Positions 56,714-64,000 of a stretch of DNA of 64,000 bases are shown piece by piece (position 1 is the stretch's first letter; each line of letters opens with the position of its first letter). This DNA is from Actinomycetospora sp. NBRC 106378 (GTDB lineage: Bacteria > Actinomycetota > Actinomycetes > Mycobacteriales > Pseudonocardiaceae). A model generated the notes under the pieces. That model made no database searches and had not been told where the DNA came from. It was given only the letters and a program-made list of their open reading frames with translations. Location of the stretch: contig NZ_BSTT01000008.1 in assembly GCF_030269685.1 (NCBI RefSeq), positions 186,001 through 250,000 on the forward strand, written 5' to 3'. Position numbers and translations under genes: made by a program.

Positions 56714-57310
56714 TCACTGCCCGAACGAGAGCACCGAGACCTTCGCGACGCCGAGGTCGAGGCCGAGCAGCGACCCGCCACCGGAGGACTGCGAGCCGCC
56801 GTCGGACTCCGCCGCCTGCTGCTGCGGCGCGGCCTCGTGCTGCGGCTCGGCCTGCTCGTCGGCGGCCGGCTGCGCGTGCTGCTGCGCGCCGCCGCCGGCG
56901 CCGCCCGAGAAGGACATCATCGAGGGGGCGGGCGCGGGCGCGGCGGCGATCGGGACGACCTGCGTCGGGGCGGCACCCCGGTCGGCGACGATCGGCGTCG
57001 TGGTGCTGCGGCCGACCGAGGACGTCGAGCCCTTCGCGGTGCCCGCGGCCGTCCCGGAGGTGTGCTCGGCGGGCGCGGAGAGGAGGTCGAGGGTGGCGGG
57101 CGGGGGCGTGGCCGCGAGGCCGTAGCTCTGGACCGGCGCCGCCGAGGAGGCGGCGCTCGCCGTGACCGGCGCGTCCTGCTGCTCGGAGAGCGGGGTGACA
57201 CCGAGGACCGAGTGCGCACCGAACGCGACCGCAGCGGCCACCGGCACACCGACGACCACGCCCTTGGAGCGCAGGGGGTGTACACGCATGGCGTGGCGAG
57301 GGCGTGCCAT
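56714..57310 (-). CDS. Secreted low-complexity protein
   Basis: 198 aa from ATG 57310 with GAGAGGAA 3-6 nt upstream. Arg-rich start MARPRHAMRVHPLRSKGVVV, a hydrophobic helix (VVVGVPVAAAVAFGAHSVLG) that acts as signal or anchor, then Ala/Ser/Thr/Pro-rich sequence, a Gln/Glu-rich patch (QQHAQPAADEQAEPQHEAAP) and a Gly/Ser end LLGLDLGVAKVSVLSFGQ. No catalytic motif. Possibly a cell-surface or secreted structural protein. Confidence 0.6.
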   Translation of the reverse strand: MARPRHAMRVHPLRSKGVVVGVPVAAAVAFGAHSVLGVTPLSEQQDAPVTASAASSAAPVQSYGLAATPPPATLDLLSAPAEHTSGTAAGTAKGSTSSVGRSTTTPIVADRGAAPTQVVPIAAAPAPAPSMMSFSGGAGGGAQQHAQPAADEQAEPQHEAAPQQQAAESDGGSQSSGGGSLLGLDLGVAKVSVLSFGQ

Positions 57311-57572
57311 GGGATTCCTCTCCGGGGTGCCGGACGTCCGCCGGGTCCGCCGCCGTCCCCCGACACACCGCGGCCTGACCACTCGCAGCTCCTAACGCGC
57401 CCGGCGGGCCACCGTTACGGGTGACGCGGCGAATTCTTGACCCGCCGTCCCGGTGATACCGCGCGTGAGCATCTCTCGCTCTGCGTGACCACGGCTCGAC
57501 CGACTGGCCGCCGCACCCGCCACCGGTCAGACTCCTGCCCACAAGGGCGTCGGGGCCGGTGGGAGGAGACGC

Positions 57573-59057
57573 GTGCAGCAGCTGTCGGGTCTGGACGCGG
57601 TGTTCCTCGCCGCGGAGGACGACCACCAGTTCACCCACGTCAGCCAACTCGTCGTGTTCGACGTGCCGGACCCGGACTACGAGCCCTTCACGGCCTGGCG
57701 CCGACAGCTCGCTGACCGCCTGCACCTGCTCGAGCCGCTGCGCCGCCGCCTGGTCGAGGTGCCGCTCGGGCTCGACCACCCGTACTGGATCTCCGACCCC
57801 GACTTCGACCTGGACTTCCACGTCCGGCACTCGGCGGTCCCGCCGCCCGGCACCGACGAGCAGCTCGACGCGCTCGTGGGGCGGCTCATCGCCGGCCCGA
57901 TGGACCGCGACCACCCGCTGTGGGTCTCGCACGTGATCGAGGGGCTCGCGCCGACCGAGGAGTCCCCGCACGGCCGGTTCGCGCTGCTGACGATGGTCCA
58001 CCACGCCGCCGTCGACGGGGCGTCCGGCGCCGAGCTGCTCACCCTCATGCTCGACGACGTCCCCGACGCCGAGCGCCCCGCCGACGCGGGCCGATGGAGC
58101 CCGGAGGACCCGCCGTCGTACCCGGGTCTGCTCGGCCGCGCTGCGTGGCACGGTCTCCAGCGGCCCGGCCGGGCGCTGCTGCTCGCGGCCCAGGCCGGGC
58201 AGCAGGTGGCCGCGGCGACCCGGCACCCCGCCGTCATCGACCTCGCCGACCGCGTCCGACGCAGCCTGCGCGGGCCGCTCGGGGCGGTCCTGAACCTCGG
58301 CCGGGAGCGCGACGCCGACGCCGAGTCCCCGCGGCTGCCCGCCACGCCCGCCCCGACGACGCCGTTCAACGCGCCGATCAGCCGGTACCGCCGCTTCGCG
58401 CACCGCTCCGTGCCGCTCGACGAGGTCAAGGCCGCCGGCAAGGAGCACGACGCGACGGTCAACGACGTCGTCGTCGCGGCCTGCGCGGGCGCGTTGCGGA
58501 CCTACCTGCTCGAGCACGGCACCCTCCCCGACGCCCCGCTCTCGGCGATGATCCCGGTGTCCCTGCGCACCGGCGAGGAGCCGGACATGTGGACGAACCG
58601 GGTCTCGGCGACCGTGGCCTCGCTGCCGACCGACCTCGACGACCGCACGGCGCGCCTCGCCGCCGCGCACCAGGCCCTGAAGACCGCGAAGGCGGTGTTC
58701 CGGGCCACCCCGGGCGCCCTCGCGCCGGAGGGCGCGAGCCTCGGGGTGCCGGCTCTGACGACCCTGATCAGCCGCGTGACCACCCGGACCGCCGCCCGGG
58801 GTCTCGTGCCGTTCAACGTGATCATCTCGAACGTGCCCGGCCCGCAGGAGCCGCTCTACATGGCGGGCGCCCGGGCCCGGCACTACTACCCGGTCAGCGC
58901 CGTCGCGGACGGGCAGGGCCTCAACATCACGGTGCAGAGCTACGACGGGTCGGTCGACATCGGCCTCGTGTCCTGCGCCCGGCTCGTGCCCGACCTCGAG
59001 CGCCTCGTCGACCTGATCGCCGAGGAGTTCCACGCCCTGCACGCGGCGCCGTCGTGA
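57573..59057 (+). CDS. Wax ester synthase / diacylglycerol acyltransferase (WS/DGAT)
   Basis: 494 aa from GTG 57573, the usual WS/DGAT length. Active-site HHxxxDG in LTMVHHAAVDGASGAEL; also LSGLDAVFLAAED at the start, ATVNDVVVAACAGALRTYL, IPVSLRTGEEPDMWTNRVS and the conserved FNVIISNVPGPQEPLYM. It esterifies acyl-CoA with diacylglycerol or fatty alcohol to make storage lipids at the membrane. Coupled (GTGA) to a methyltransferase gene that follows; TesB nearby adds acyl-CoA handling. Confidence 0.95.
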   Translation: MQQLSGLDAVFLAAEDDHQFTHVSQLVVFDVPDPDYEPFTAWRRQLADRLHLLEPLRRRLVEVPLGLDHPYWISDPDFDLDFHVRHSAVPPPGTDEQLDALVGRLIAGPMDRDHPLWVSHVIEGLAPTEESPHGRFALLTMVHHAAVDGASGAELLTLMLDDVPDAERPADAGRWSPEDPPSYPGLLGRAAWHGLQRPGRALLLAAQAGQQVAAATRHPAVIDLADRVRRSLRGPLGAVLNLGRERDADAESPRLPATPAPTTPFNAPISRYRRFAHRSVPLDEVKAAGKEHDATVNDVVVAACAGALRTYLLEHGTLPDAPLSAMIPVSLRTGEEPDMWTNRVSATVASLPTDLDDRTARLAAAHQALKTAKAVFRATPGALAPEGASLGVPALTTLISRVTTRTAARGLVPFNVIISNVPGPQEPLYMAGARARHYYPVSAVADGQGLNITVQSYDGSVDIGLVSCARLVPDLERLVDLIAEEFHALHAAPS

Positions 59058-59797
59058 CCGCGCGGGACCGGCTGCTGGCCCTGCTCACCGAGGTCCCCGC
59101 GGACACGACGGGGCCGTGGCTCGATCTCGTGCACGGCCGGCCCGGGTCCCGGGGACGGCTCCAGGACGCCTGGGAGAGCACCTCGGGAGCGGGCGGCTAC
59201 GACGGGCTGCTCGCGGTGGGCGACCGCGTCGAGCCCTACGTCCCCACCCTCGTCGGCGGCGGCAACCTGCGGGCGTTCTACCGCGTCGACGACCGCCTCG
59301 GCCTGGTCGGCGGCGAGACGGTCCTCGACCTGGCGTGCGGTCCGGGCACCCTGACCCGCCGTCTCGCCCGGACCGTCGGACGCGAGGGTCTGGTGGTCGG
59401 CGCGGACCTGTCGGAGCCGATGCTGACGCGCGCCGCCCGGTCGACCGCGTTCGCCCAGGTCGACTTCGTCCGGGTCGACGCCATGCACCTGCCGTTCCGC
59501 GACGCGGCGGTCGACGCCGTGTCCTGCTCGCTGTGCCTGCACCTCGTGCCCGACCTCGGCACGACGCTGCGCGAGATCACCCGCGTGCTGCGGCCCGCCG
59601 GTGCCGCGGCGTTCGCGGTGCCGGCCCACGCGCCCGGCCCGCTGCGCCCCTTCTCCGAGATGTTCGCCCGCTGGGGGCAGGCGCGGCTCTTCGGGCCGGG
59701 CGAGCTCTCCGGCGCCCTGCGCGACCGGGGGTGGGCCGACGTCTCCGAGCGCTCGTTGGGCGGTATCCGGGTCGTGGACGCGAGCGCGCCGGTCTGA
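59054..59797 (+). CDS. Class I SAM-dependent methyltransferase
   Basis: 247 aa from GTG 59054. SAM motifs: VLDLACGPGTLTRRLARTV, GADLSEPMLTRAARS, VDFVRVDAMHLPFRDAAVDA, and REITRVLRPAGAAAFAVP. This is the UbiE/methyltransf_11 type, often acting on lipids or quinones. It is coupled to the WS/DGAT gene, so a lipid substrate is likely but unproven. Stop at 59797, followed by repeat A. Confidence 0.9.
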   Translation: MTARDRLLALLTEVPADTTGPWLDLVHGRPGSRGRLQDAWESTSGAGGYDGLLAVGDRVEPYVPTLVGGGNLRAFYRVDDRLGLVGGETVLDLACGPGTLTRRLARTVGREGLVVGADLSEPMLTRAARSTAFAQVDFVRVDAMHLPFRDAAVDAVSCSLCLHLVPDLGTTLREITRVLRPAGAAAFAVPAHAPGPLRPFSEMFARWGQARLFGPGELSGALRDRGWADVSERSLGGIRVVDASAPV

Positions 59798-59808
59798 GTC
59801 CGCTCCGG

Positions 59809-59865
59809 GTGGCAGGAAAGCGTCGTTGCTGCCACCCAGTGACAGCAACGACGCTTTCCTGCCAC
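59809..59865. repeat. Palindromic repeat A, copy 6 (convergent junction)
   Basis: Perfect 23-nt arms (59809-59831 and 59843-59865) and an 11-nt loop CCACCCAGTGA. It lies between the methyltransferase gene (ends 59797) and the PAP2 gene (ends 59877). Confidence 0.95.
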
Positions 59866-59876
59866 GGGGTCGAGGC

Positions 59877-60533
59877 TCAGCGCCGCGACGCCGCCCGACG
59901 GAGCCCGTCCACCACGAGCAGCCCGCCGCCGACGGCCGCGATGACGCCGTAGGCCGCGAGCACGTCCCCGGGCCGGTGCCAGCCGGCGGCGATGACGGCG
60001 ACGGAGGCACCCGCGACGACGACCAGGCCGACCGCGGCAGCCACGTACCGGAGCGCGGCGGGCAGCACCAGCACCGTCGCGATCACCAGTGCGCTAATCA
60101 CGGTCACGTGGCCGCTGGGCAGGGAGTTCTCCCCGGCGCCCTCGCGGGGCAGCACGGCCTTGAGGCCCTGGGTGATCGCCTGGCTCACGAGCACCAGGAC
60201 CACCCCGGCCCCGACCGCACCGACCCGTCGTCGGGACAGACCGATCACCGCGATCGCGACCAGGGCCAGCCCGACCGAGGCCACGCTGACCAGCCGCAGC
60301 AGGTCGAGCACCTCGCCGCGCACCCCGGAGAAGACGTTCTCGACCGCGACCATCACCGTGTGGTCGAGCCGGCGTCCGGACGACGAGTCGACCAGCAGCA
60401 GCCAGCTCGCCGCGGTGAGCACCGTGCCGAGCACCCCGAGGACGAGCCCGCCGACCACGCGGGCCGCCCACGCTCCGGCGGGCCGGACGACCGGGTGCAG
60501 CGGGACGGTGGGCCGCGTCTCGACGGTGGTCAT
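59877..60533 (-). CDS. PAP2-family membrane phosphatase
   Basis: 218 aa. Six hydrophobic helices. Active-site motifs: LKAVLPREGAG (Lys/Arg), SLPSGHVTV (catalytic His) and AGWHRPGDVLAAYG (final His/Asp). It removes phosphate from lipids such as undecaprenyl or phosphatidate at the outer face of the membrane. ATG 60533. The 42-nt gap to the sortase gene upstream and shared strand suggest co-transcription with the sortase-Excalibur pair. Confidence 0.9.
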   Translation of the reverse strand: MTTVETRPTVPLHPVVRPAGAWAARVVGGLVLGVLGTVLTAASWLLLVDSSSGRRLDHTVMVAVENVFSGVRGEVLDLLRLVSVASVGLALVAIAVIGLSRRRVGAVGAGVVLVLVSQAITQGLKAVLPREGAGENSLPSGHVTVISALVIATVLVLPAALRYVAAAVGLVVVAGASVAVIAAGWHRPGDVLAAYGVIAAVGGGLLVVDGLRRAASRR

Positions 60534-60575
60534 ACGTCCAGGGTCCCCGCCGGACCTGAGGATGGCGTGAGAGAG

Positions 60576-61190
60576 CTACCGCCAGGCGCGCTCGGCGTGC
60601 CCGAAGACGATCACGTTGTCCTCGTAGTTCCGGGTCGCCGCGTCGAACTCGCCCCCGCACGTGATGAGGCGGATCTGCGCGTCGCCGGTCGGGCCGTAGA
60701 CCTGCGCGGTCGGGAAGGCCTGCTTCGACGCCTGGTCCACGCGGTCGACCACGAACATCACCGACGAGCCGTCCGCCCGGTGCACGAGGATCTGGTCGCC
60801 CGCCCGCAGGTCGGACAGGTGCGCGAAGCCGCCCTCGGCGCCGTGGTAGTCCACGTGCGAGGCGAACACGGCCGGGCCGTTCGTGCCCGGCGCGGCCCCG
60901 CGGGCGAACCAGCCGACCGTCGCGGCGTCCGGCGGGACCTGCAACGACAGGTCCTCGTTGTAGCCGAGCTTCATGACGGCGTCGCGGGTCAGGCCGATCG
61001 CGGGGATCTCGATGCCGGTCGGCGCCGACGCCGCCAGCGGCAGCGGCTCGCCCGCCGCCCCGGCGGGCACCGACACCGTCGAGGTCCCGGTGCGCGCCGA
61101 CCCCGGGCCCGACGTCAGGGCCGCCAGCACGACGACCGCCGCGACGATCGCCAGGACCCACACCAGCAGGGTCGAGCGGGTGCGCGTCAC
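60576..61190 (-). CDS. Sortase (class F-like)
   Basis: 204 aa from GTG 61190, overlapping the stop of the Excalibur gene. N-terminal anchor helix (LLVWVLAIVAAVVVLAALTS). Sortase domain: IEIPAIGLTRDAVMKLGYNE, VGWFARGAAPGTNGPAVFAS with His in ASHVDYHG, the Cys in IRLITCGGEFDAATRNYEDN, and the Arg in that last segment. The layout (PTGIEIPAIG... APG..GPAV.ASHVD) is that of class F sortases common in actinobacteria. Its likely substrate is the coupled protein at 61187-62362. Confidence 0.93.
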   Translation of the reverse strand: MTRTRSTLLVWVLAIVAAVVVLAALTSGPGSARTGTSTVSVPAGAAGEPLPLAASAPTGIEIPAIGLTRDAVMKLGYNEDLSLQVPPDAATVGWFARGAAPGTNGPAVFASHVDYHGAEGGFAHLSDLRAGDQILVHRADGSSVMFVVDRVDQASKQAFPTAQVYGPTGDAQIRLITCGGEFDAATRNYEDNVIVFGHAERAWR

Positions 61191-62362
61191 ACCCGCACCT
61201 CGTCCGCGTCCTCGTCCACATCCACGTCCTCGTCCCGACGCCGGGTCGCGCCGGCCAGGCTCGCGAGGCCCAGCCCCGCCAGTGCGGCCGCGCTGCCGGG
61301 AGCGAGACCGGGCGTGGAGTCACCCGTCGCGACGCCGCCCCGCGGGTAGCCGTCGTAGTCCGCGGTCACCGTCTCGTAGTCGCGTGGGTTGTCCTCGCAC
61401 GCGATGCCGTCGCCGTCGCCGTCGAGGTTGTTCGGGTCGGACCGGTCGCTCTCGTAGATCGCCTGGGCTTCGTCGCCGGTCACCTCGTCGCAGTTGATGT
61501 CGTCCCGGACGTACCCGTCGTGGTGGTGGTACCCGTCGTGGTGCGTGTCCTTCAGCCCGTGGCACAGCCGGTCCAGCACGGCGACCAGGTCGGGCAGCGA
61601 GCCGTAGCCGGTCGACGGGTCGAAGGAGCCGGGCAGGGCCCCGCAGAACGAGACGAACTGTTGCCCGATGGCGGCCGCCTGATCGGCGTCCACGCTGACC
61701 TTGCTCGCGAGGTACAGGCACGCGTCGCGCGGGCTGGAGAAGGAACCGGTCGAGGGGAACTCGGGGATCGTCACGTCGCCGAGGTCGAGGTTGCCGGACG
61801 GCAGGTCCGCCAGCGCGTCGGCGACCGGCAGGGCGGAGCGGCCGCGGCCGGTGAGGTTCTGCAGCGCCGTCGCGGCGTCCTCGGCGGAGACCGTGGACCG
61901 CGCGGCGGGGGTGGCGGCGGTGGTGGCGGTGGAGGCCGGCTGCTCCTCGGTGACCACGTCGTCCGGCGTCCCCACCGTGGACGGCGACACGGTCGAGGTG
62001 GAGGTGGTCGGCGCGGGCGTGCTCGGCGCGGTGGGAGTGGTGGGAGTGGCGGCACCCGTGGCGGCCTGCTCCTGCGCCCGCTCCCGGGCCTGCTGGGCGG
62101 CGGCCTCGGCCTGCGCCCGCACGGCCTCGGCCCGGGCCTTCTCCTGCGCGGCCTCGGCGGCGGCCTGCGCCCGGGCGGTCAGCTCCGCCGCCGTCAGGCA
62201 GGCCCCGGTCCTCGCGTCGTAGATCGTCCCCTGCGCGGCGCACTCCGCGGCCGGCGACGACGGCGTCTCGTCGGCGAACGCCATGCCCGGGGCGATCACC
62301 GCCGCCCCCACCAGCCCCGCCATCAGCACCGCGGCGGAGCGGGTCCCCCTCACAACCCTCAC
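61187..62362 (-). CDS. Excalibur-domain surface protein, candidate sortase substrate
   Basis: 391 aa from GTG 62362 with GAGGAG 5 nt upstream. Signal peptide (SAAVLMAGLVGAAVIAPGMA, cleavage near AFA-DE), a small Cys-pair segment, an Ala/Gln/Glu-rich coiled coil (residues 58-100), a Thr/Pro/Ser stalk, a folded middle with Cys (CLYLASKVSVDADQ), a His-rich patch HHDGYHHHDGY, and an Excalibur calcium motif DPNNLDGDGDGIACEDNPRD. The C-terminus has LAPGS, a hydrophobic helix (AAALAGLGLASLAGA) and RRR, the order of a sorting signal, though LPxTG is absent and a long acidic tail (RDEDVDVDEDADEVRV) follows. It overlaps the sortase gene by 4 nt. Confidence 0.85.
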   Translation of the reverse strand: MRVVRGTRSAAVLMAGLVGAAVIAPGMAFADETPSSPAAECAAQGTIYDARTGACLTAAELTARAQAAAEAAQEKARAEAVRAQAEAAAQQARERAQEQAATGAATPTTPTAPSTPAPTTSTSTVSPSTVGTPDDVVTEEQPASTATTAATPAARSTVSAEDAATALQNLTGRGRSALPVADALADLPSGNLDLGDVTIPEFPSTGSFSSPRDACLYLASKVSVDADQAAAIGQQFVSFCGALPGSFDPSTGYGSLPDLVAVLDRLCHGLKDTHHDGYHHHDGYVRDDINCDEVTGDEAQAIYESDRSDPNNLDGDGDGIACEDNPRDYETVTADYDGYPRGGVATGDSTPGLAPGSAAALAGLGLASLAGATRRRDEDVDVDEDADEVRV

Positions 62363-62524
62363 GTGCTCTCCTCGTCTCGCCGTCCCGCGTCGGTGCGGGA
62401 GCGTTCGAGGAGCGCATCGCGGTGATATTCCCCCTCCGTTACACCTACCGGAGGAACCGGACACCGGGCCGTGACCCGGCCGTGTCCGGTCGCTGACCCG
62501 GGCCGTCCCCGGACGGGGCTGAGG

Positions 62525-62998
62525 TCACTCCCGGACGGGGGCGCGACCCCGCCGCCGGCGCGCCACCATGTGACCGGCGACGAGGCGGGCCGGGCTCTCG
62601 CGCAGGCAGATCGAGACGCCCGCGTCGAGCATCGCCACGAGCCGCTCGGTGGGGGCGTGGCGACCCAGGAGGACCACGACCTCGGCCCCGGGCTGGCGGG
62701 CGATGACGTCGACGACGACCGCCGGGTCCGGGTCGACGAGGACGACGAAGTCGACGCACGGGTGGTGCGAGGGCCGGTCGGTGGCGACGACGCGCCAGCT
62801 CGCCGGGGCCACGTCGCCGAGCAGGCGGGCCAACGACCGCGCGGCGACGACCTCGACGGTCGCGGGGGCGTCGTCGACCAGTCGGGGCTCTCGGGGCGGT
62901 AGCGGCAGCGGGGCGCTGGGGTGCGGCTCCCGCACGACCGGCTCGGGCGTCCGCGGGTGGGGAACGGCGTGCCGGCCGGACCGCAGCGAGAACCTCAT
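62525..62998 (-). CDS. Hypothetical protein with a receiver-like fold
   Basis: 157 aa. After a Pro/Arg-rich N-terminus, the strand-helix pattern is VDFVVLVDPDPAVVVDVIAR, GAEVVVLLGRHAPTERLVAM, LDAGVSICLRESPARLVAGH, the order of the second half of response-regulator receivers (DVVLLD, VVVLT, ALEAGAxGYL), but the phosphoacceptor environment is not conserved and there is no output domain. It may be a degenerate receiver. Function unknown. ATG 62998. Confidence 0.6.
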   Translation of the reverse strand: MRFSLRSGRHAVPHPRTPEPVVREPHPSAPLPLPPREPRLVDDAPATVEVVAARSLARLLGDVAPASWRVVATDRPSHHPCVDFVVLVDPDPAVVVDVIARQPGAEVVVLLGRHAPTERLVAMLDAGVSICLRESPARLVAGHMVARRRRGRAPVRE

Positions 62999-63132
62999 GC
63001 CCGTCAGCCTGCGCCGCGGACCTGGATGTCGGCTGAGTACCGACTGTGGGAATCCGACCCGTTCCCGGACACGCCGACGCGGCGGCGTCCCGGGGGGCAG
63101 GACACCGCCGCGTCAGCTCGCGCCGCGCGCCC

Positions 63133-64000
63133 TCAGGCGAGCGGACGGCTCAGGTCGTAGACGGTCCTCCCGCCCACGTCGGTCTTCGTGAAGTGGGTCG
63201 TGACCCACGTGGCGATCTCGCCGCTGGTACCTCGGCCGGCGCCGCGGTCACCGGCCCGCCCGGCGGTGGCACCCGAGCCGGCCCCACCCGGCGTCGGGAA
63301 GGCGCCCGGGCCTCCGCCCGCGAGGTAGTAGCGGACCTGACCGGTGGCGACGTACTCCTGGAACTGGGCGAGCGTGGGGGCCGGGTCGCTGCCGGTGAAC
63401 CCGCCCAGAGCCATGACCGGCACCCCGGCGGAGAGCTGGATCGTGGCCTGGCTCATCGCGCCGGTGGTCGCGGCCGCCCAGCGGGTGCCCGCGCCCTGCA
63501 GCAGCGCCACGAGCTGGGGTGAGGCCTGCTCGCCCTCGGGACCGCCGCGCATGCCGCCGGCCGGCCGGGCTCCGTCGCGGCGCATCCCGCCACCCGGGAA
63601 GCCCGAACCGCTGTTCGGTCCGGCCGAGACGATCGGGCCCTGGTGCGGGGTGACGGCGGTGACCGCGGCGTAGGCCGTGGAGGCGCCGACCGTGCCGACC
63701 AGGGCGAGGACGGTGACGACGACCGCGCCGGCACGGCGGGAGGTCGCTCGCGGTAGCAGCAGACCGACCGCACCGAGCACCCCGGCCGCGACGACCACCC
63801 AGCGCAGCCACGGCATCGACGTCGCCTGGGTCAGGACGACCGCGCTCCAGCCGGCGGTGCCGACCACGACCACGGCCAGCACGATCCGGGCCGCGACCTG
63901 CGCCCGCGCGCGCCAGAGGATCGAGGCACCCGCGGCGGCCGTGATCGCGACGCCGGGCGCGAGGGCGACCGTGTAGTAGTCGTGGATGGTCCCACTCATC
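63133..64000 (-). CDS. C-terminal part of a GT39/PMT-like membrane glycosyltransferase, N-terminus beyond window
   Basis: About 289 codons are visible; the start lies beyond the right edge. The first visible block SGTIHDYYTVALAPGVAITA is a conserved internal segment of actinobacterial ArnT/PMT-like glycosyltransferases (HDYYTVALAPA). Several membrane helices follow, then a Gly/Pro/Met-rich extracellular loop (GFPGGGMRRDGARPAGGMRG), and a compact soluble domain: LVALLQGAGTRWAAATTGAM, PVMALGGFTGSDPAPTLAQF, VRYYLAGGGPG. Predicted to transfer a sugar from a polyprenyl phosphate outside the membrane. Confidence 0.82.
   Translation of the reverse strand, partial: MSGTIHDYYTVALAPGVAITAAAGASILWRARAQVAARIVLAVVVVGTAGWSAVVLTQATSMPWLRWVVVAAGVLGAVGLLLPRATSRRAGAVVVTVLALVGTVGASTAYAAVTAVTPHQGPIVSAGPNSGSGFPGGGMRRDGARPAGGMRGGPEGEQASPQLVALLQGAGTRWAAATTGAMSQATIQLSAGVPVMALGGFTGSDPAPTLAQFQEYVATGQVRYYLAGGGPGAFPTPGGAGSGATAGRAGDRGAGRGTSGEIATWVTTHFTKTDVGGRTVYDLSRPLA

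Noticed and set aside
57311-57572. Small gene in the gap before the WS/DGAT gene
   Set aside because: Short frames exist, but none has a ribosome site with convincing codon use; the 262 bp probably hold divergent promoters.

Overview
The window is a 64-kb chromosomal stretch of a very GC-rich actinobacterium. Third codon positions are almost all G or C, GTG starts are common, and 4-nt ATGA/GTGA overlaps join many genes. The gene content (WS/DGAT acyltransferase, TIGR00027-type methyltransferase, XRE-DUF5753 with DUF397 partners, AurF-type diiron enzyme beside a flavin monooxygenase, YkuD transpeptidase, CopC, sortase with an Excalibur protein) suggests the Pseudonocardiales or close relatives. 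That placement is inference, not a match. I see no rRNA, tRNA, CRISPR array, intact insertion sequence or prophage.

Layout. 0-2 kb: a truncated GntR/FCD regulator divergent from a fused kinase/response-regulator-like protein, with a perfect palindrome between them. 2-9 kb: aldo/keto reductase, three glycosyltransferases, a secreted glycine-rich protein and small conserved genes. 9-18.6 kb: catabolic and stress genes (aldehyde dehydrogenase, SDR, methyltransferase, CPBP protease, ChaB-like, HAD, dienelactone hydrolase, crotonase, Ohr, esterase) and a copper-type pair ending in CopC. 18.9-21.6 kb: L,D-transpeptidase, macrodomain, SRPBCC protein, pseudouridine synthase. 21.6-24.6 kb: a lower-GC island with two DUF397 genes, an XRE-DUF5753 regulator, a zinc-ribbon protein and a piece resembling the front of a conjugative FtsK-like protein. 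24.7-29 kb: isochorismate synthase, P450, VOC protein, FAD monooxygenase. 29.2-31.7 kb: a CbiM-PDGLE-CbiQ-CbiO nickel/cobalt importer operon. 31.8-41.6 kb: phosphatase, SDR, a PucR regulator coupled to a homocysteine methyltransferase-MTHFR fusion, WrbA, an ABC exporter pair and a benzoylformate-decarboxylase-like enzyme. 41.8-50 kb: epoxide hydrolase, ABC exporter, DinB, small genes and FprA. 50.4-55.6 kb: a divergent, probably TetR-controlled cluster (two small proteins plus TetR to the left; AurF-like diiron oxygenase, alpha/beta hydrolase and flavin monooxygenase to the right). 55.8-64 kb: TesB thioesterase, WS/DGAT with a methyltransferase, PAP2 phosphatase, a class F-type sortase with an Excalibur surface protein, and a truncated mannosyltransferase-like membrane protein.

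The most striking non-gene signal is a set of palindromic repeats of several unrelated families. All ten convergent gene junctions longer than 50 bp carry one, while the very short or overlapping ones carry none. The commonest, a 57-bp inverted repeat with 23-bp arms, occurs intact at four convergent junctions and as a decayed copy at one of them. It also occurs once in frame inside the homocysteine methyltransferase-MTHFR gene, where it encodes an 18-residue linker between the two catalytic domains.
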